A stretch of 64,000 nucleotides of DNA from Styela clava (lineage: Eukaryota; Chordata; Ascidiacea; Stolidobranchia; Styelidae), in assembly GCF_964204865.1 (NCBI RefSeq), contig NC_135251.1:7750001-7814000 (forward strand), given 5' to 3'. The translations under genes and the position numbers were made by a program. Position 1 is the stretch's first letter. Each line of letters opens with the position of its first letter. Positions 59,967 through 64,000 of the stretch are shown in pieces. The notes under the pieces were generated by a model. That model was not told the DNA's origin, did not search any database, and saw only the letters and a list, made by a program, of their open reading frames with translations.

Positions 59967-62044
59967 ATGACTGACAGTGATTCTGAAAACTGGAATACGG
60001 AGGCGGGTCGGGTCATCCTGCTGCTAGGTCATACTCAACTGTGGAAGACCATGCAGAGGCAGAAAAGGACTGTGATACAGAGAAACTGTAAGTAAGCTTT
60101 TGCTAATATCAGAATATTGCATAGTTAGGAATTAGAGGTGGGCAAAAAACACTTGATTACCAAAATAATTCACTATAACTATCTGTAAAAGATTCGATAC
60201 AATTTGAAAACAGGATACTGATTTCAATGGTATGTTATTGAATACTGGAGCGATTATTTGATATAGTAATTCTACAGATTTCTGGGGGACAAGACCGCTT
60301 GAGTTATGAGTTTGATTTTCAGTTGCCCTGGCAGTTCTTTGATATTAATAATATACGAATACATATAAATATCTAGGACATGGGTATGCTCTACACATAG
60401 CTAACTACTGCCTGTTGGCACCTGTACACTGCAATTATCAGTTCTTCTAACCCTAACATTAAACCACAAACCATCTCATTGTCCAGAAGTCTGTATGTTG
60501 TTAGTGAGTAGGTAAGATCTCATAAAAATGGCCAGATAAGACATATACCGTATATGTTATTGACAAGACGCAGAATATAGGGTGGAAGGCTTTTTCATGA
60601 ATCAGCTGTTAGAATAACAATAATTTGAAAGCAATACAAACAGGATTACGAACAGTATTGGCGAGTCACCCGAATAGTAATGAATATTATATTCAAGTAA
60701 ATATACATGTATAGAATATATATTCATAAATATATAGTTAGTTAGGTTTAAGATGATTGTCGCCGGTAATGAGATAAAATCACAAAAATAATGTGAAACT
60801 TTGAAAATGATTGAGATTACCACACAAGAATCATCGTTTAAGTTTTCTAAGTTTAGGTAAAAGTCGAGTTATCTTCTAGAGTCTGTTGCGTCATGAAAAG
60901 TTAAGGCTCACTTCTGATTAGGTAAGTTCTAGTAGTATTGATACGAGTAATAAGTTATTTTATTAGGTACCAGTAGTCATTGAAACTGCTTGTCAGATAC
61001 AGGTTAGATAACAGATACATAGGTTTTGGTAAAGGGTTTTAAAAATAGAAAACCTCATGACTAAGCCTAGAATTAGAAGAAATTTATTCTCAAGTTAAGG
61101 GTAATCAACTCTTCCAATTTTCCCCTCCGAGAGGAACCCCTCTCAACAGAACAGAATTACTGAATGAAATGTGTTAAGGTGAGCATGAGTGTTTGCTATT
61201 CTACAAATCTGAAAGATGCATATATATATGTACCATGAGGTTTACACTTTAGTAGTTTATTTTGTCTGGACACAATTTTTATAATACAGTAGTTGAGGGC
61301 AGCAGTCGCATTGAATGAAAATCATACCAGATAGAAATTCCATATTTATCTGGGAATGGGAAAGAAGCTAAAGCGTCTTAATCATAGCCTTCTATGTGGT
61401 TACAAGTTCATGTTGGGTATGGGTTTAAATCAATGCTTATCAACCTTTATTAAAATGATACCTACGCCCTTTTATCCCCCACTCAAAATCTGGCTCAGGC
61501 TGTTCCATGTTTCCCATGACGAATTTCTTTTTGCCAATTTTCTAGGATATAGTTTTTATTTAAATTATGACATGGTTATCAGTATAATAGCGATTCCATG
61601 ATGTATGGCTTGCTTGTGTCTGAGAAACTGGTCTTCCTGTACATTGATATTTTTCCAATTAATTGTGAGTTGGGTTGAGCGTATGTTTTACATTGATAAA
61701 TTAAAATATTTAATTCCATTTAGATGAGACATTTGCAGCGCCGGACATTTTTTTTTTGGCATTGACATTTACCGATAGTTATAGACTGCATAGCATGTTA
61801 TTGTTAATGTCACAGGTTACGACAGGTAGCCACTCAAACCCAATGGTCAAAGCTACAGAAAATATTTAACCTGTCATCTTTGACTCTGGATAAAAGTAGT
61901 TCAATTGGTTTTCTATTTATATAATCTATTATTTCTCTCTTTCAGTGGGAAAGAAAAAAACGTCATTTTATCTATTTTAAAGATGGCATGTTCTCATCCG
62001 AAGATGGACACCAGTTGAAAATGACATTACCATATTTTGTGTGA
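59967..62044 (+). pseudogene. Frame-shifted copy of the small two-exon gene (copy 2)
   Basis: Exon 1 at 59967-60087 keeps ATG, MTDSDSENWNTEAG and the GTAAGT donor but is 13 nt shorter than copy 1, so the donor is in another phase. Exon 2 starts at 61946 after TCTCTCTTTCAG and is 4 nt shorter near its start. The joined frame stops after about 50 codons. AATAAA remains at about 62073. One of the two copies, or both, is not a working gene. Confidence 0.4.
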
Positions 62045-62125
62045 ATATAGCACTTGTCAATAGAGTGGTACAAATAAATAAAGACAGAGGCACTGTACTG
62101 ACATGCCTTAGTCTCATTTTTGGTT

Positions 62126-62250
62126 ACTCCCGTAGTGTGTACCAGGTTAGGGTTAGGGCGTTATGCCATTAGTTTACTCCGATTTTTCCTATTTCAGTTC
62201 TGTTACGAGTTCGGGGAATGTCTGTGTTAGCCAACTGAATATACTTCCAT
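62126..62250 (+). repeat. Half of a CTCCCGTAGT foldback MITE (copy 2)
   Basis: Twin of 20939-21060, here with GTGTACCAGGTTAGGGTTAGG, a telomere-like TTAGGG doublet that is part of the repeat family and not a telomere. Confidence 0.7.
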
Positions 62251-63412
62251 ATTAGCGCACTCACTTCTGGACCGCCCATTTTTGTTATAAAACACCCTTA
62301 TTTTTACTGTATTCCACAGATCGGTAATCAACCCGAGAATATGTGTATGTAAAATCCTGATTACAAACTCAATGTTACTATTTTTTTTTTTTGAGTAAAA
62401 TTTCTTTTTATTTGGAGGTGGTTTACGATATGATTAAGCTACCTGCAGATTTTATACATTCTGAACAGAGTATGAAAATCCTGTCCTTCGCATTGGCTGT
62501 TATTTATGTCATCCTAATATGAACGTTGTGCGCAGGAGGCCATTAAAATGGCAATTGGGACCATAAAACCATCCCTATATTTAATTAATAGTGAATGATA
62601 AAATAGTAAAAATGTAGATTGTAATACTTCAAACATAATTGCTGACTATGAATAGCATGCAAATGGATGTTTTTAACATTCTACGCTAAACAAGGCCATT
62701 TGACACAATATTTTATATGACAATGCTGTGACTTGTAAGTAACCCCGACATTAGAGCAGGGAGTGGGCAAAATACGGGCCGGATCCGGCCCACTGTAGTG
62801 TTCACATAGCCCATTTGTGTCTGCTGAAATTAAGACTATAGCTTTTATGAATATAAAATTCTGATGAAAATAACATCACGATGACCCCGAATGTATTTTT
62901 TATTATTATATAAACGTCAGCCTGGCTTATGTCAATGAACTGTTTTATTTCATAGTTTTACATGTTGGGTTTTTATGCCTCTGGCCCAGTAACCAGATCT
63001 ATTTTTTGTGAGTGGCCCACTCAGAAAAGTAATTGCTCACTCCTGCCCTAGAGAGTAATTAATTGATCAGTTAGCTGGTGGACAACCGGCACATTTTCGC
63101 ATTGGATTTTTGTCCATATTTCGTTTGCGTGTTTATAATTTGTATTCTCAATTTTATCTGTTACCTGTTGTACAAACTTTATAAGGCATTAATAATTGCC
63201 GAGTACTGAGATAAATTCGACTCGTGTTTGATAGAGCCATTCCCATAGGTGCACTGCATCAGAAGGCAGAAAGAACGCAGAGAATTTATGTATGTGCTCC
63301 GTCCTAAACGACACATCTACCTTTTTCAAAGCAGAGAAACCGTGACGGCCACATTGTTGCACATTTTTATTGCGAAATAAATTAATTTCAATCCTTCGTA
63401 GTTTGTCTAGAT
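62251..63412. other. No recognisable gene
   Basis: Counterpart of 21061-22227. An open frame on the minus strand (63527-63189) runs into the hAT MITE end and is not accepted as a gene. Confidence 0.4.
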
Positions 63413-63706
63413 CAGTGGTTCCCAAACTTTTTGAAAAAAATTCCATGACGGACCCTTGCAATTTTTTTAATGATTCCCGGCCTTGTGCACTAAAACAAAA
63501 CATTAAAAGATCACAACAAAAAATCAATGCGGCGTATAGTGATTGAGCGAAAGAATATAAAGCGTAACTCTAATGACATGTGTGACATCCAGTCTGTTTC
63601 GATATTTGGTAAACGTGCAAAAGGGCAGCGTCAGCTACAGCTCTGCAGTTAGTAAACTTGTGGTGGCATGAATTGAACTCTCTCTGTGATATCACAGGCC
63701 CACGGC
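63413..63706. mobile_element. hAT-type MITE, interrupted (copy 2)
   Basis: Same left end (CAGTGGTTCCCAAACTTTTT) as 22228. The text follows copy 1 until CCCACGGC at 63706 and then changes to another element. Confidence 0.8.
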
Positions 63707-64000
63707 CAGGGATGGCCATTTCCGAATACTAAACTATTCCGAATACATTCTAAAATAATGTTTTCGAATCTGGAATTCCGAATACATTCTAAAATCGAAA
63801 ATAACACATTTTTGTTTTAGTTGATTAAAACCCAGTAAATTAGGAAATAAGCTTCAATAGAAATATCAGAATAAAGCCACAAACCAACAGTATATGTACA
63901 CAAAGTTTATAGCTATCGATAAAAAATAATAGCAACTTGTGACACAGTCAGTTCATTAAAATTATTCATTTGTACAAATGACCATATGAAAAGATAGCCA
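63699..64000 (+). mobile_element. hAT-type element nested in the MITE, cut by the window edge
   Basis: CAGGGATGGCCATTTCCGAA at 63707 is a hAT-like start. CCCACGGC (63699-63706) would be the left 8-bp target duplication, because copy 1 reads CCCACGGCTATGTGG without a break. Repeated CCGAATACATTCTAAAAT words follow. The right end is outside the window. Confidence 0.65.

Larger units (their letters stand above)
35704..63706 (+). repeat. Segmental duplication, copy 2 (direct orientation)
   Basis: Counterpart of 2006-22520. Private to copy 2: a composite block (44450-47217), a BEL/Pao element (49864-57953) that also replaces about 405 bases of copy-1 sequence, a MITE (58938-59232) and a hAT-type end from 63707. 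After subtracting the recognised insertions, the right-hand blocks (13985-22520 against 57954-63706) agree in length to within about 40 bases. Confidence 0.93.

Noticed and set aside
62140-62165. TTAGGGTTAGGG as an interstitial telomere repeat
   Set aside because: It is part of the CTCCCGTAGT foldback family, found in the same context in all its copies here.

Overview
This is animal nuclear DNA. Coding sequence is split by GT-AG introns (one GC-AG) of a few hundred bases to about 2 kb. Src-type tyrosine-kinase exons imply a metazoan. The DNA is AT-rich and full of tRNA-derived SINEs, hAT and mariner relatives, foldback MITEs and a BEL/Pao retrotransposon. An invertebrate is most likely, perhaps a tunicate or another invertebrate deuterostome, but nothing here fixes the taxon.

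Layout. 1-1957: a hAT/ZBED transposase, open to the window edge except for one in-frame TGA. 2006-22520 and 35704-63706: two direct copies of one segment, starting about 33.6 kb apart, separated by single-copy DNA at 22.5-35.7 kb. The leftmost 8 kb of the copies is nearly identical. From about 10.2 kb (43.8 kb in copy 2) divergence rises several-fold. Each copy carries private insertions whose empty site can be read in the other copy: a mariner-derived foldback, a PHD-finger DNA transposon and a poly(A) retroposon in copy 1; a MITE, a BEL/Pao element, a composite block and a hAT end in copy 2.

Genes. The main gene content is on the minus strand. Each copy has an IRE1-like Ser/Thr kinase gene (exons at 7398-7221, optional 6834-6808, 5318-4450; copy 2 at 41003-38055). 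It lacks the lumenal sensor and the KEN RNase domain. Downstream on the same strand are Src-like kinase exons. In copy 2 they continue, in matching phase, through kinase unit C (36900-33400), kinase unit B (32444-28895) and a C-terminal SH3 domain (28119-27046). I infer a tandem Src-like pseudokinase with a C-terminal SH3 and no visible SH2. Both kinase units have lost the HRD His and Arg, the catalytic-loop Asn and the DFG Gly. The IRE1-like terminal exon lies in an intron of that model with the same splice phase, so the locus may produce two unrelated kinases from shared first exons. In copy 1 the kinase is cut off in the intron before the C-lobe, where the duplication ends and the hAT DNA begins.

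On the plus strand there is a possible small two-exon gene (17793-20856, frame-shifted in copy 2 at 59967-62044) and a last exon for a one-pass membrane protein (47998-48108, frame-shifted in copy 1). The BEL/Pao element (49864-57953) has LTRs differing at 2 of 796 shared positions, a truncated 5' LTR and a gag-pol frame break. Two haplotypes wrongly joined in assembly remain an alternative to a true duplication.
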